A stretch of 40,221 nt of DNA from an uncultured Verrucomicrobia subdivision 3 bacterium (lineage in GTDB: Bacteria > Verrucomicrobiota > Verrucomicrobiia > Limisphaerales > UBA11358), in contig CAIXBQ010000035.1 of assembly GCA_903917705.1 (NCBI GenBank), positions 1-40,221 on the forward strand, given 5' to 3'. Below, piece after piece: positions 1-8,909 of this stretch. Each line of letters opens with the position of its first letter. The first letter of the stretch is position 1. Position numbers and translations under genes: made by a program. Below the pieces are notes generated by a model. That model was not told the DNA's origin and made no database searches. It saw only the letters and a program-made list of their open reading frames with translations.

Positions 1-108
1 CCCAGGAGGTTCCGTTTGGAGGCGGCGAATGACCAAGTCAGCCTCGCCGCTACGATCAAGTTTTGCTCGGGGTCTTGCCATCCGCCAACGCTAACTGCAT
101 ATCTCAAC

Positions 109-897
109 TTATACCAGACTATTTGCGTAGTTGGTATTAATCAACGCCACCGAACACCATGCCCGCCGTTCACTTTGCAACTCGCTCAGGGTGAACATCG
201 GCACGAGTTTGTAGCTCACCGTAACGATCATTAGCACAAACACCCCGATCACACCAAGGTGGGCATGCGCGTGCATCGCCGCCAGGGGCTGGAAGGCGAA
301 GAAAGTCCAAAATTTGGAGGCCGTTACAAATAGTCCGGCCGCTACGGTGGCTGACAACCAAAGCAACGCGGAAGTGATGCCGAACTTGATGGTGTTCCAA
401 CGTTTCACCTTCGCAAGAGTGCAGGCCAGATTGAAAACAAAAAGCCCAGCTCCCAAGGTCAGCACCGAACCAAATGCTCCGACCATCGCCATGTTGAAAT
501 TCCAAAACGCCCAGACCATGCCGACAAAGCCAATGACATGCGCCGCAATTTGAAATTTCACCAGCTTTTCGCTGAATAGCTGCGTCTCCAAAGTAACCGG
601 CACGAGCTGATACATTGCCCCCATGACGATGGAACAGATGAAGCCGAGCACGAACAAATGCGTGACGGCGATGAGGTGCGGCGTGTAATGATACATCGCT
701 AACAAATCGGGCTGCGCCAGCAACGCTCCTCCGCTGGCCAGCAACGACAGCACTCCTGTCAGGACAAAACACAGCGGCAGTCGAACGGCTGCGGCTTGCA
801 TGCCGGCGAGACCGGGGGTCGACGCCGGGCGCGCCAACTTCTGCGGCGGCGGTTTGGATTCAACGATGGCGGATTTTGGTAATATAGCTTCCATCAT
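109..897 (-). CDS. Heme-copper-oxidase/NnrS-like membrane protein, C-terminally truncated
   Basis: About 262 residues from the ATG at 897 (MMEAILPKS), which has a GAGGAG Shine-Dalgarno just upstream; the frame is open further upstream but that part overlaps the DUF2249 gene. Several hydrophobic segments carry spaced histidines (YHYTPHL, THLFVLGF, AAHVIG and MHAHAHLGVIG). This resembles the heme-ligand pattern of cytochrome oxidase subunit I-like or NnrS-like proteins associated with nitric oxide metabolism. Family members I know of are longer, roughly 400 residues. Here similarity seems to stop after RRAWCSVALINT, followed by a short unrelated tail and TAA, so the gene may be truncated or a pseudogene. 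It is third in an overlapping operon with the cupin and DUF2249 genes. Haem binding is inferred, and the exact subfamily is uncertain. Confidence 0.68.
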   Translation of the reverse strand: MMEAILPKSAIVESKPPPQKLARPASTPGLAGMQAAAVRLPLCFVLTGVLSLLASGGALLAQPDLLAMYHYTPHLIAVTHLFVLGFICSIVMGAMYQLVPVTLETQLFSEKLVKFQIAAHVIGFVGMVWAFWNFNMAMVGAFGSVLTLGAGLFVFNLACTLAKVKRWNTIKFGITSALLWLSATVAAGLFVTASKFWTFFAFQPLAAMHAHAHLGVIGVFVLMIVTVSYKLVPMFTLSELQSERRAWCSVALINTNYANSLV

Positions 898-1372
898 TTT
901 GCTCCTCAGATTCACCGGCAAATCCACGTTCTTCGAGCTGCGCGTAAAGATGCATTGGACGCCGCTCCATGTGGGCGCGCAATTCAGCGCCAGCGGGCAA
1001 GACCGCGACGGCTTCAAGGATTTTTACCATTGGCTGCGGGGGTTCGAGACCGCGCGCATCCACGTCGATGATTTCCGTTGGCTCAGGATTTGCCGCGCTG
1101 CAGGGCGGACGGACCGGCGGAACGAACTTGGTGACTTCCCCGCTGCGTCGCGTGAACAACACTTCCCAATTGCCAGATGAGATCTGTTTTGATTCGTGCT
1201 CAAAACCCTGATTGCCCAACACCGAGAAAAGCGGGGTGGGTTCAAACGGGGCGAGCATCCGCAGTTTCTCGTTTGGTTGCAATTTTGCAACCGCACCCAT
1301 GACCTTGGAAAACGGCTCACGTCCATTGCGCAAGTCTTCCCGGACATCCAGCGTGACAACTTTCTCACTCAT
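860..1372 (-). CDS. Tandem DUF2249 domain protein
   Basis: The start at 1372 is fixed by an ATGA overlap with the cupin stop; the longer open frame upstream is antisense noise. The 170-residue product has two DUF2249-like halves. The first begins MSEKVVTLDVRE with later PFEPTPLFSVLG and WEVLF; the second begins EIIDVDARGLEPPQPM with MERRPMHLYAQLEERGF. Each half has the family pattern of an N-terminal D-x-R strand, a Pro-rich turn and a C-terminal 'GFxxE...DGSYxxxI' strand. DUF2249 proteins are small TusA/SirA-like cytosolic proteins often encoded beside nitric-oxide and denitrification genes. The biochemical function is unknown. The 3' end overlaps the oxidase-like gene by 38 bp, which suggests coupled translation. 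Confidence 0.8.
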   Translation of the reverse strand: MSEKVVTLDVREDLRNGREPFSKVMGAVAKLQPNEKLRMLAPFEPTPLFSVLGNQGFEHESKQISSGNWEVLFTRRSGEVTKFVPPVRPPCSAANPEPTEIIDVDARGLEPPQPMVKILEAVAVLPAGAELRAHMERRPMHLYAQLEERGFAGESEEQNDGSYITKIRHR

Positions 1373-1728
1373 GGGGTGGCGGAAGCGGTTTCCGTTTTTG
1401 AAAGCGTCAGCAGCATGGAAAATTGCTTCGTAGCGCTCACGGCGTGCCGCAAGTTGGGCGGCATGTAAATCAGATCGCCCGCTTTGGCCGGGTGCGGTTT
1501 GCCGCCCAGGGAAAATTCGCATTCGCCGGACAAAATCTGGACGACGGCAGATTGCGTGGACGTGTGTTCGGTCAGTTCCTGGCCTTCCGTAAAACCGAAT
1601 AACACCACGCGCGTGGTGGCTGTGCGCAACAGCGTCCGGCTGACGATGCCGTTCGCAGCAAACTTGGTTTCGTCGCTCAACGACAGGATTTTCTCCTGCG
1701 CCACATCGATCAATGGTTTCTCGCTCAT
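1369..1728 (-). CDS. Small cupin-domain protein
   Basis: A single-domain cupin of about 119 residues starting MSEKPLIDVAQEK. The cupin core is visible as GQELTEHTSTQSAVVQILSG, then GDLIYMPPNLRHAVSA; His of TEHTS and His of LRHAV are the likely metal ligands. The frame is open further upstream, but the start at 1728 fits a predicted transcription start at the same base (see the 1735-1776 regulatory entry), so the mRNA may be leaderless. It is the first gene of the cupin-DUF2249-oxidase-like operon. Such small cupins near nitric-oxide genes may bind a metal or act as sensors; no substrate can be named. Confidence 0.75.
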   Translation of the reverse strand: MSEKPLIDVAQEKILSLSDETKFAANGIVSRTLLRTATTRVVLFGFTEGQELTEHTSTQSAVVQILSGECEFSLGGKPHPAKAGDLIYMPPNLRHAVSATKQFSMLLTLSKTETASATP

Positions 1729-1734
1729 GCAAAG

Positions 1735-1776
1735 AGTATCGCATGGGCTGCACATGAAGGAATTGACGCAGGTCAA
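1735..1776 (-). promoter_or_regulatory. Fnr/NnrR-type activator site and promoter of the cupin operon
   Basis: Positions 1763-1776 read TTGACGCAGGTCAA, a perfect 5-4-5 palindrome matching the TTGAC-N4-GTCAA sites of Crp/Fnr-family nitric-oxide and anaerobic regulators such as NnrR and DNR. On the minus strand a GATACT -10-like hexamer lies at 1740-1735. The palindrome centre (1769.5) is 41.5 bases from base 1728, the usual class II activator spacing, which puts the transcription start on the A of the cupin ATG. The regulator itself is not in this window. Confidence 0.6.
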
Positions 1777-2293
1777 ACTTGCCACCGTTTTTTACTGAGA
1801 GTCTTGCGAAGCATTGCATTACGCAGAGGTCAACCGAAGTTCAAGAATCAACACTGCTCGCTTACGGGGGGAAGTGTGCCGTGACCGGTTTCGTTGTGAA
1901 GAACTTTTGATTGGCCATAATATGCAAAACAACTGTCAGTAAAAGTGTCAGTAAAACATAAACCAACGGCTGACAAAAAGTTCCAGGCATTACTTGAAAT
2001 GTCAGTAAAATGCATTAGCATCCCTTGTAAATACGTGGTTTTTGAGTCCAAATCCCACCCTTTCCGCCATCTTGATTTTTAAGGCATTTTGATTGCCCAA
2101 ACTTTTAGGGGAAACTCGTAATCCTCCCTGGCAATCAAGACGTCGCCCGCCATCAGGCTGGACAATGAGTCAAGATTTGCGCAGGCAAAGACCAAAGCAA
2201 AGGTTTTCCCCCTGCCCGCAATAAAAACACTTTCACGCAACGGTTGAAGATTAACATTGAATTCGCCTGGTGGGTTTGCTAATTAGCCAGCTA
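1777..2293. other. Divergent intergenic region
   Basis: No convincing gene. It holds the TGTCAGTAAAA repeats and otherwise AT-richer sequence that must contain the promoter for the plus-strand selenoprotein genes. A 6-bp hairpin, TTAGCC (2283-2288) with GGCTAA (2296-2301), places the presumed ATG at 2294 in its loop, which could affect initiation. Confidence 0.4.
1934..2011 (+). repeat. Three copies of a TGTCAGTAAAA element
   Basis: TGTCAGTAAAA occurs at 1934-1944 and 1946-1956 as a tandem 12-mer, and again at 2000-2010. They lie between the cupin operon (minus) and the selenoprotein gene (plus). A related TTTTTTACTGAGA lies at about 1787. They could be binding sites for a regulator; nothing else supports this. 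Confidence 0.4.
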
Positions 2294-4396
2294 ATGGCTA
2301 AGCGAAAACAAGGTTGCTGGTCATGGCATTGGCGGGGAAACGTTCGGGCGGTTTGCTTGACGACCACGCTGCTGGCGGTGCTTTGTTCAGGGCTGATTCT
2401 TCGCGCGGATGATTTTACGCTTTTTAGTTCCCCGGCTACCAACACGACGATCGCCTCGCTGGAATATCTGGAAACGGATTACAGCGTCGTCAATTGGGGC
2501 GTCTCAATGTCGACCCGATCTGCTCCCTTCAAAAATGAGGCGGCGGCGGCGGGCAAAATCGTTCGCGGCAGCTTGAATTTCGGCGGCGATGTCGGCAATT
2601 CCAATTCCATCGACTTCGTCTGGCAGCGCGACGCCGGCAAGCTTTTCCTGGACCTCAATCACAATCAGGATCTGGCCGACGACCCCGCCGGCATCTATTC
2701 GGCGCGGGCGGTAAAGCCAGTTTACTACCAAACCTTCACGAACATCCACCTGCCGCTCAATACTACGGCCGGCAAATGTCAGGTGCTGGCGGACTTCAAC
2801 TTCTGGGACTATAGTTCGCAGCCAAGTTGCAGCCTCGCGGTGCGCTCATTCTGGCAGGGCAGGGTGACGCTACAGGGCCTGGACTGGCAGGCGGGCATCG
2901 TCCATAATATCTTGAACCGAGGCGGTTCCTTTGGCAGCGGCCAGTTGCTTTTGCGGCCGTGGGAAAAACGGAGACAAGCTTTCAGCGCCTACGGCAATGC
3001 GCCTGACGCCGTTCCGTTCACGCAAAAACTTTTTGTGGATGGCCACGCGTATCAAGTGGATTCGATCACTGCTTCAAAAAATGGCGCAGCCAGCCTTGCG
3101 TTGCGATTCACCGAACAGGCCGTCGCGCAGGGTGAATTAAAAATCAACGGCAAATACCTTCAACGTCTGATCCTGTCGGGCGGGCCGTATCTGGTGATAC
3201 TGGATCACCCGGCCGGCGTCGTGCGAGTCCCGGCCGGTACCTACAATCAGCCCACGGTCCGGCTCGAAAACAACGGGATCGAGGCCTTTTGCAATGCGGG
3301 CACATCGCCGCTGGGCAATCGGATCCAGGTGGGCGACAAGAACCCGGTAGAGTTGAACATCGGCGGGCCGTTGACCAATTCTGTCGCCGTCAGCCGCCAC
3401 GGGGAATATTTGCAACTGGATTACCGCCTGGTTGGCGCGGGCGGCGAAACCTATCAACTCGCCAACGAAAACCGCTCCCAGCCGCCGGAGTTTGCCATTT
3501 TCAAAGGCGACAAAAAAATTGCGTCCGGCAAATTCGAGTTTGGTTGAGGGGGCACCTGTTCGCACTCATGGCGAGTGCCTCTTACCGCCGCCGGCAAACT
3601 TACCGTCGTGGCTTCGTCCGACCTCGGCGGATTGGGTTCCAAAGAAGGCACCCTTGTCGCCTACGACTGGGTGCTGCCTGGCGTGGCGCCGTTGTTGCTG
3701 CCGTGGTTGATTATTCTGGGGTTGCTCGCCTTGAGACCCAACCGGTGCGCGAGCGCCTGGCTGATCTGGTTGCCGCTTGCCTGTATCTATGTGCTTACTT
3801 TAACACCGCCGCCGTTCCTGCCGGAGGGAACCGGTTTTGTACTGGATGGCATCTCCGCACTGGCGGTGGGCCTGGCCGCCATCTGGCTCCTGTCAGATTA
3901 TCTGAAACGACAACATCGTTTGCTGACGTTCCTGTGCGTCCTGTTCGCCCTAGCCGGCTTCAGCCTGCTGGCGGCGCTGGCAAAACTTGGTGTGAGCTTG
4001 CTGTCCATCGAATCGCTTCAAACGGGCATCGTGCTGGCGGTCGGGGTTCTGGCCAGCGCGATGGCATTAAGCCTGGCCGGATTGATTTGCCGCGGCCGCC
4101 AGCGTCCGATCGGTCTTTATGCGTGGCTGTTCCTCCTGCTCGCCGGTATCTGGCTGCTGATTGCCGCGCCGTTTTTCGTGATTGCGCTGGTGGCTTTCAG
4201 CGGTGGTATTCGGTGGAGCGAATTCTTCATTCCGGTTTTTGCAGCGGCGACAGTCAATTATATGCTGCTGCTGCCGTTCCTGATTTTATCGTCGGCCAGC
4301 CCATTTTTTCGCGAACGGCTCAAGGCTTTGCTTAACGTGAAGCCGTCCGCACCGCCTTTAATTTCGCCTTTGCCCGATGCCAATTTGAAGACTTGA
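2294..4396 (+). CDS. Novel membrane selenoprotein with UGG(T)C motif (Sec418)
   Basis: Read as one 700-residue protein with an in-frame UGA (3545-3547) translated as Sec. The ATG at 2294 gives a basic N-terminus and a signal/anchor helix (about 20-38). The exported domain includes a Ca-loop-like DLNHNQDLADD (120-130). At 418 comes FEFG-U-GGTCSHSWRVP, with Cys422 four residues after Sec. The same frame stays open for a further 282 codons with about seven hydrophobic helices, ending DANLKT. The paralogue at 4429 has the same motif on both sides of its own UGA, which argues strongly against a stop. A SECIS-like hairpin follows at 3562-3578. Without Sec, the 3' half would be called as a separate gene from the GTG at 3575. 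It is probably an exported thiol/selenol redox protein anchored in the membrane; the substrate is unknown. The next gene begins 32 bp downstream. Confidence 0.88.
3545..3578 (+). promoter_or_regulatory. Sec UGA codon and SECIS hairpin 1
   Basis: UGA at 3545-3547, 14-nt spacer, then GCACTC (3562-3567), loop ATGGC (3568-3572) and GAGTGC (3573-3578): six Watson-Crick pairs. The loop begins 21 nt after the UGA, similar in position to the E. coli fdhF SECIS apical loop. Compared with hairpin 2, the third pair changes from A-U to U-A, a compensatory change, and the fifth from U-A to U-G. Confidence 0.85.
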
Positions 4397-4428
4397 ACCC
4401 GATGATCATATAGATGAAAGGAACAATG

Positions 4429-5703
4429 ATGAAATTTTCAAAAAGCCTGATTCTGGCCGGAATTTTTCTGGCCGCCTCCGCGCTTGCGCAGTCCGAACAA
4501 TGGCTGGAATATCACACCGGCACGGAAGGGCGCGCCTACCACCCGTTTCAGCTCACCACCAATCCACCCCCCGGCATCGTGCTGCCCAAGCTGAATGCTC
4601 CGCCGTTTTTTGCGCGCTGGCTCACGCCGATGGATGCCTCCGGTGGCCGCTGGATGTGTTTTGATCGTACCCGCAAGTCCGGGCCGTATGACCGTCTCTA
4701 CCTCGACAGCAACGGCAACGGCCGACTGGATGATGAAACGCCAGTGCCCGCGCGGCTGGATTCCTTCAACTCATATTTTCCGCCGGTGGCCGTGGTTTTC
4801 AAAGGCGGGGACGGGCCGGTTTCCTACCATCTCGTGTTTCGCTTCTACAAATACGAGAACAGCCCGGCACAGCTGCTGGCCTCTTCCGCCGGCTGGTATG
4901 AAGGCGTGGTAAATTTTGGCGGGCTTAAGAAGCGCATCCAGCTCATTGACGGCAACGTCAACGGCACCTTCAACGACCTCGCGCAAAATCCCTATGACAG
5001 TGACCGTATCCAGGTCGCCGGCGATAAAACCAGCGAGCGTTTTCTGGGAAAGATGCTGGAGGTGGAAGGAAAACTTTTCCGGATCGAGGCCGCTCGCGAC
5101 GGCGCGTTTGTCAAAGTACAAAATGCGGAAAGGGTCCTGCTTGGGGGGGTGCGGGTGCCGGAAACCGTTTCCGAATTCACTGCGTTCGGCGAGAACGGCC
5201 AGTTCGTGCGCAAGCCGGCGAACGGCGAATTCACCCTGCCCGCGGGCAAATATCAGGTCTTCCGCTGGACGATCAACCGCAAGGATGAAAAAGGAGCGGC
5301 GTGGACTATGTCCGGATATAATTTCCCCAAAACCGCCGGCTTTGAAGTCGCAGCCGGTAAGACCGCCGCGCTGGAAATCGGCGAACCGGTGCAGGCCGTC
5401 CTCAAGGTGGACGAAAGGTCCGGACGCCAGCTTGCCTTCAGCCTGAGTTTCGAAGGTCGCCAAAAAGAGGCCATCGAGATGATGCGTGGCGGACAGCGCC
5501 CGCCGGGGCCTAAATTAATGCTGGCCAGCGCCAACGGAACATTGTGTTACACCAATACGTTCGAGTTTGGATGAGGAGGCGTTTGTTCGCTCTCATGGCG
5601 GGAGCCCAAAAATGTGCAGCGTCCGTTGACCGGCAGCGTCAAGATTTCCAGCCCGTTTCAGGTGCTGACGAGTCCGGCGAAGTTGGAAGCCAAACAAGAA
5701 TAA
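4429..5703 (+). CDS. Novel secreted selenoprotein with UGG(V)C motif (Sec382)
   Basis: The start at 4429 is chosen because AGGA (4419-4422) lies six bases upstream; ATGs at 4414 and 4426 are alternatives. The 424-residue product has a clear signal peptide (MKFSKSLILAGIFLAASALAQ). It has a Ca-loop-like DSNGNGRLDD (93-102) and a second acidic Asn/Gly loop, DGNVNGTFND. In-frame UGA at 5572-5574 gives Sec382 in FEFG-U-GGVCSLSWREP, with Cys386, then about 34 more residues to TAA at 5701. The motif matches that of the upstream gene on both sides of the UGA. This one lacks the membrane domain and would be a soluble periplasmic paralogue. A UxxxC pair suggests redox chemistry through a selenylsulfide. 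It is followed by a strong hairpin at 5738. Confidence 0.88.
5572..5605 (+). promoter_or_regulatory. Sec UGA codon and SECIS hairpin 2
   Basis: UGA at 5572-5574, 14-nt spacer, then GCTCTC (5589-5594), loop ATGGC (5595-5599) and GGGAGC (5600-5605): six pairs including one U-G. Spacer length, stem length and loop match hairpin 1, with a covarying third pair. Confidence 0.85.
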
Positions 5704-5737
5704 ACAAACAGCCAGCAACCTTAAAGTGTTTTGGCCG

Positions 5738-5772
5738 GGAGCCGCGCGTTCCAACGCGTGGCTCCTGTTTTT
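5738..5772 (+). terminator. Long GC-rich palindrome plus T tract (terminator or REP-like)
   Basis: GGAGCCGCGCGTT at 5738-5750 pairs with AACGCGTGGCTCC at 5753-5765 over 13 positions (one G-T), followed by TGTTTTT. It lies 35 bp after the selenoprotein stop and 44 bp before the next start, a good site for an intrinsic terminator. The near-perfect palindrome might also be a dispersed REP-like repeat; only one copy is in this window. Confidence 0.65.
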
Positions 5773-5808
5773 GAGGAGCCGAATCAACGGACAACCGATT
5801 AATAAAAT

Positions 5809-8800
5809 ATGAAAACCACGAGACTGATTCTTTTGGCGGCGGCCTTTTCCTTGCTCATCGGCACGGGCTCACGATTATGGGCCCAAGCGCCCGCGACCGG
5901 CATTGTCGCGCCATCCCCCACCGGCGCCGTGGGCGCGGACGTGGCGAACAACGGAAATGAAAGCGGCAAAACCCTGCCCTGGGTGGTTAAATTGAAGCCC
6001 TTTTACAGCCGGGTCTATGTGGGGCCGGATGGCACGAACAGCGCTTTTAACGGGTTTTCCGGGCGGAAGATTCTAGACGGACTGCCGTTCGATATTGACG
6101 GCGAAATTGTGCTGTATGGCAAAAACACACCCGAGGCCGAGAATGAAGTTCAAGGGATGAAGATCGGCCTTAAATTCGACGAGCTTCATCTGATCCATAA
6201 CCTGCAATGGCATGAATATCATGGCTGTCCCGTTGCCCTCATTCGTCTGCACTACGCCGATGGTTCGAATTGCGATTTTACCATGCAATATGACGTGCAG
6301 GTGGCGGCAAACCGGCTGCTGTCGGAGGAAACGGAAACATTGACCGATGCGAATAGCAAACTGATCTGGCGCGGCCCTGGTCCATACAAAGGTGATGCCC
6401 GCTTGTTCAAGACCGTCCTGCACAACCCCTTTCCAGACAAGCTAGTGGACTCCATGGCCGCGATTTCCACCCACAGTCGTTCGTCCTACGTACTGGTGGC
6501 AGCTACGGCAGCCAAAAGCGATCCCGCGCGAGAGATATCTCCGCCCATGCCGCTAAACCAGCCCGCATGGCATTTTGACGGGACTTTGAAAATACGGGTT
6601 GTGGATGAAAAGACGGGTGAGCCTGTCACGAGCGCTGACATTTATCCCTTTATGGACGTGGACGGCAATGGCATCGTGGCCGATCCAGTATTAACCGGAA
6701 GCAACGGGGTGGCGGTGGTGAAATACCCGGTCAGCCGGACAAGTTCTATGGGAATTGGTTTGAGCAAGACCGGCTATCTGGAAAATCGCGGCTATTGGCA
6801 AAACGGTGATATTCCCGAAGAGATCACCTATCGCCTCACCGCTGGAAACACAAGGGTTCAAGGTGTGGTCCGCGCCCCGGACGGACAGCCGGTCGCCGGC
6901 GTGTCGGTGCAGTTGATTGGCGGAAACGGAGCGCGTGGTGAAAACCTCAAGACAGACGCGAATGGAAAATTTGAATTGGATTGGAACCCGCGCCAGTTTC
7001 CTGGCCAAAATGACTCGACCACGTGCGTGCTCGCCCGGGACCCGGAACACAATCTGGCCGCGGTGCAGGACCTGGACGAAGATACCGCCATTCTGGATTT
7101 GAAGCTCGCGCCGGGGCTCACGCTGGCGGGCCGCGCGGAGGCTGGCGGCAAACCGCTCACCAACGCGACCGCGCAAGTGGTTTTCTGGACCGGTCGCAGC
7201 GGCATGTGGCTGCAGGGACTGGCCCGCACCAACACTCCGGGACAGTATGAAATACCCGCGCTGCCGCCCGGCAGAAAGTATGGGGTCGTCGTTTCTGCGC
7301 CGGGTTATGGCCAGAAACAAAATAACAACTTGGATATTTCCTCCGAAGCCGGCCGCCAGGAGCTCGACCCCGTGGAACTCAAGCCGGCCAATCTCCAGCT
7401 TGCCGGCCAAGTGCTCGACGCCGACGACAAGCCGGTCGCGAGCTGCAGCGTGAGCCTTTTCGGCGAAAACCAGCCCGGCGCCAACACCCGCACGGATCGC
7501 GACGGACGTTTTTCATTTAACCACATTTGCGAGGGGACCCTCCACATCTCGGCCAACAGCCTGCGCGCCTTTGGCAATGTTTCCGCCGAGGGCGGAGATA
7601 CGAATGTCGTTTTGCATCTCGGAGAAAACATGGGTTATTCGCCGGATTCCAAACCGCACAAGCTACACGGCGTGGTGACGGATGACGGCGGCCAGCCGGT
7701 CGCCGGCGCGCAGGTGGCGGTGTTTCCAAACAACGGCGCGCGCTGGGTCAAGACTGGAACCAACGGTGAATACAGCCTGAACTGGTCGTTGCAGTCGTGG
7801 CAGATGCAAAACGGCGGGGCGACGCTCGTGCTCCGCGATCCGGCGCACAACCTGGCCGGCACGGAGGAATTGCCGGAAGAAACCACGAACCTCAATGTGA
7901 AATTAAAACCCGCGCTGGTGCTTTCCGGGCAGGTTAAAAATGCCGATGGCTCGCCCTTGGCCTTGGCGCAAGTGGGCTTGTGGCTCAAAGCGGGTAACAG
8001 CTATGACCAGCTGAACGAACAACCGACCATCCCTGTCAACGCGCAAGGCCGCTTTGAGATGATGTGCCTTCCGCCGGATGCTCAATACATCGTATATGCG
8101 TCAGCCAAAGGCTATGGCAAAGCCCAGGATCAGCTGCAGCCGGAATACGAATCAAATCGGGTGGAGCTCGCGCCGTTCGTCCTCAAGCACGCCGAACGGA
8201 TCATCGCCGGACAAGTCCTGAAGGATGACGACCAGCCGGCGTCCGGCGTCAACGTGCAACTCAACGGCGAGGGGCAGCCGGATGGTTACATGACCACCGA
8301 CAGACAGGGCCGGTTTCATTTTCAGGTTTGCGAGGGTCAAATCAGCCTGTCGGCCTATTCACAAAACGGCGGCGGGAACGCGCAGGCGACGGTCGATGCG
8401 GGCGACACCAATATCGTGATGACCATGACCACCGCATCGGGAGAATTCCGCGAGCCGCCGCGCCGCGCCGCGCTCAAGGGCAATCCGCTGCCTGATCTGG
8501 CCGTCGTCAATCTAGCCGCTGCCGCGAAAACCGGCCAACCGGTGCTGCTGTGCCTGTTTGATGCAGCCCAGCGCCCGTCGCGGCATGTCATCAGCCAGTT
8601 GAATCAGCAGGCGGCCGCGCTCAGGCAAAAAAACCTCTGCGTGCTTGGGATCCAGGCCGCTGTCATCAATGATGAACTGTTCAATGCCTGGAAGGGCGCC
8701 AGCCCGGTTGCAGTTCCAGTGGGGCGGGTCATGGAAAAAACCGCGAAAACAAAATGGGCATCCGAAACCGCCGCGCTGCCATGGTTGATTTTGACGGACG

Positions 8801-8874
8801 CCAGCCACAAGGTCGTCGCCGAAGGGTTTTCCTCCGACGATTTGGATGCTCAAATTCAGAAGCTGGCAAAATGA
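5809..8874 (+). CDS. Secreted protein with carboxypeptidase-regulatory-like repeats and a thioredoxin-like C-terminus
   Basis: 1021 residues from ATG 5809; no clear Shine-Dalgarno. A signal peptide (MKTTRLILLAAAFSLLIGTG, ending near WAQ) leads into an unrecognised N-terminal domain of about 200 residues. From about residue 255 to 870 there are repeated Ig-like CarboxypepD_reg modules (examples: VQGVVRAPDGQPVAGVSVQL, LHGVVTDDGGQPVAGAQVAV, IIAGQVLKDDDQPASGVNV), each with a DGxPVAGV turn and a 'TDxxGxF' strand. The last 140 residues look like a redoxin fold (LPDLAVVNL, VLLCLFDAAQRPSRHVISQL, LPWLILTDASHKVV), but the usual CxxC is replaced by AAQRPS, so a catalytic role is doubtful. It follows the two exported selenoproteins in the same direction and may be their partner or scaffold; that is inference. 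Confidence 0.85.
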   Translation: MKTTRLILLAAAFSLLIGTGSRLWAQAPATGIVAPSPTGAVGADVANNGNESGKTLPWVVKLKPFYSRVYVGPDGTNSAFNGFSGRKILDGLPFDIDGEIVLYGKNTPEAENEVQGMKIGLKFDELHLIHNLQWHEYHGCPVALIRLHYADGSNCDFTMQYDVQVAANRLLSEETETLTDANSKLIWRGPGPYKGDARLFKTVLHNPFPDKLVDSMAAISTHSRSSYVLVAATAAKSDPAREISPPMPLNQPAWHFDGTLKIRVVDEKTGEPVTSADIYPFMDVDGNGIVADPVLTGSNGVAVVKYPVSRTSSMGIGLSKTGYLENRGYWQNGDIPEEITYRLTAGNTRVQGVVRAPDGQPVAGVSVQLIGGNGARGENLKTDANGKFELDWNPRQFPGQNDSTTCVLARDPEHNLAAVQDLDEDTAILDLKLAPGLTLAGRAEAGGKPLTNATAQVVFWTGRSGMWLQGLARTNTPGQYEIPALPPGRKYGVVVSAPGYGQKQNNNLDISSEAGRQELDPVELKPANLQLAGQVLDADDKPVASCSVSLFGENQPGANTRTDRDGRFSFNHICEGTLHISANSLRAFGNVSAEGGDTNVVLHLGENMGYSPDSKPHKLHGVVTDDGGQPVAGAQVAVFPNNGARWVKTGTNGEYSLNWSLQSWQMQNGGATLVLRDPAHNLAGTEELPEETTNLNVKLKPALVLSGQVKNADGSPLALAQVGLWLKAGNSYDQLNEQPTIPVNAQGRFEMMCLPPDAQYIVYASAKGYGKAQDQLQPEYESNRVELAPFVLKHAERIIAGQVLKDDDQPASGVNVQLNGEGQPDGYMTTDRQGRFHFQVCEGQISLSAYSQNGGGNAQATVDAGDTNIVMTMTTASGEFREPPRRAALKGNPLPDLAVVNLAAAAKTGQPVLLCLFDAAQRPSRHVISQLNQQAAALRQKNLCVLGIQAAVINDELFNAWKGASPVAVPVGRVMEKTAKTKWASETAALPWLILTDASHKVVAEGFSSDDLDAQIQKLAK

Positions 8875-8909
8875 ATCTGGCTGATTCCGGTTGAATATGT
8901 TTTTTAAAT

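Noticed and set aside
3575..4396. Separate membrane-protein gene starting at GTG 3575
   Set aside because: It is in frame with the upstream gene across a UGA inside a motif conserved in the paralogue, so it is treated as the 3' part of one selenoprotein gene.
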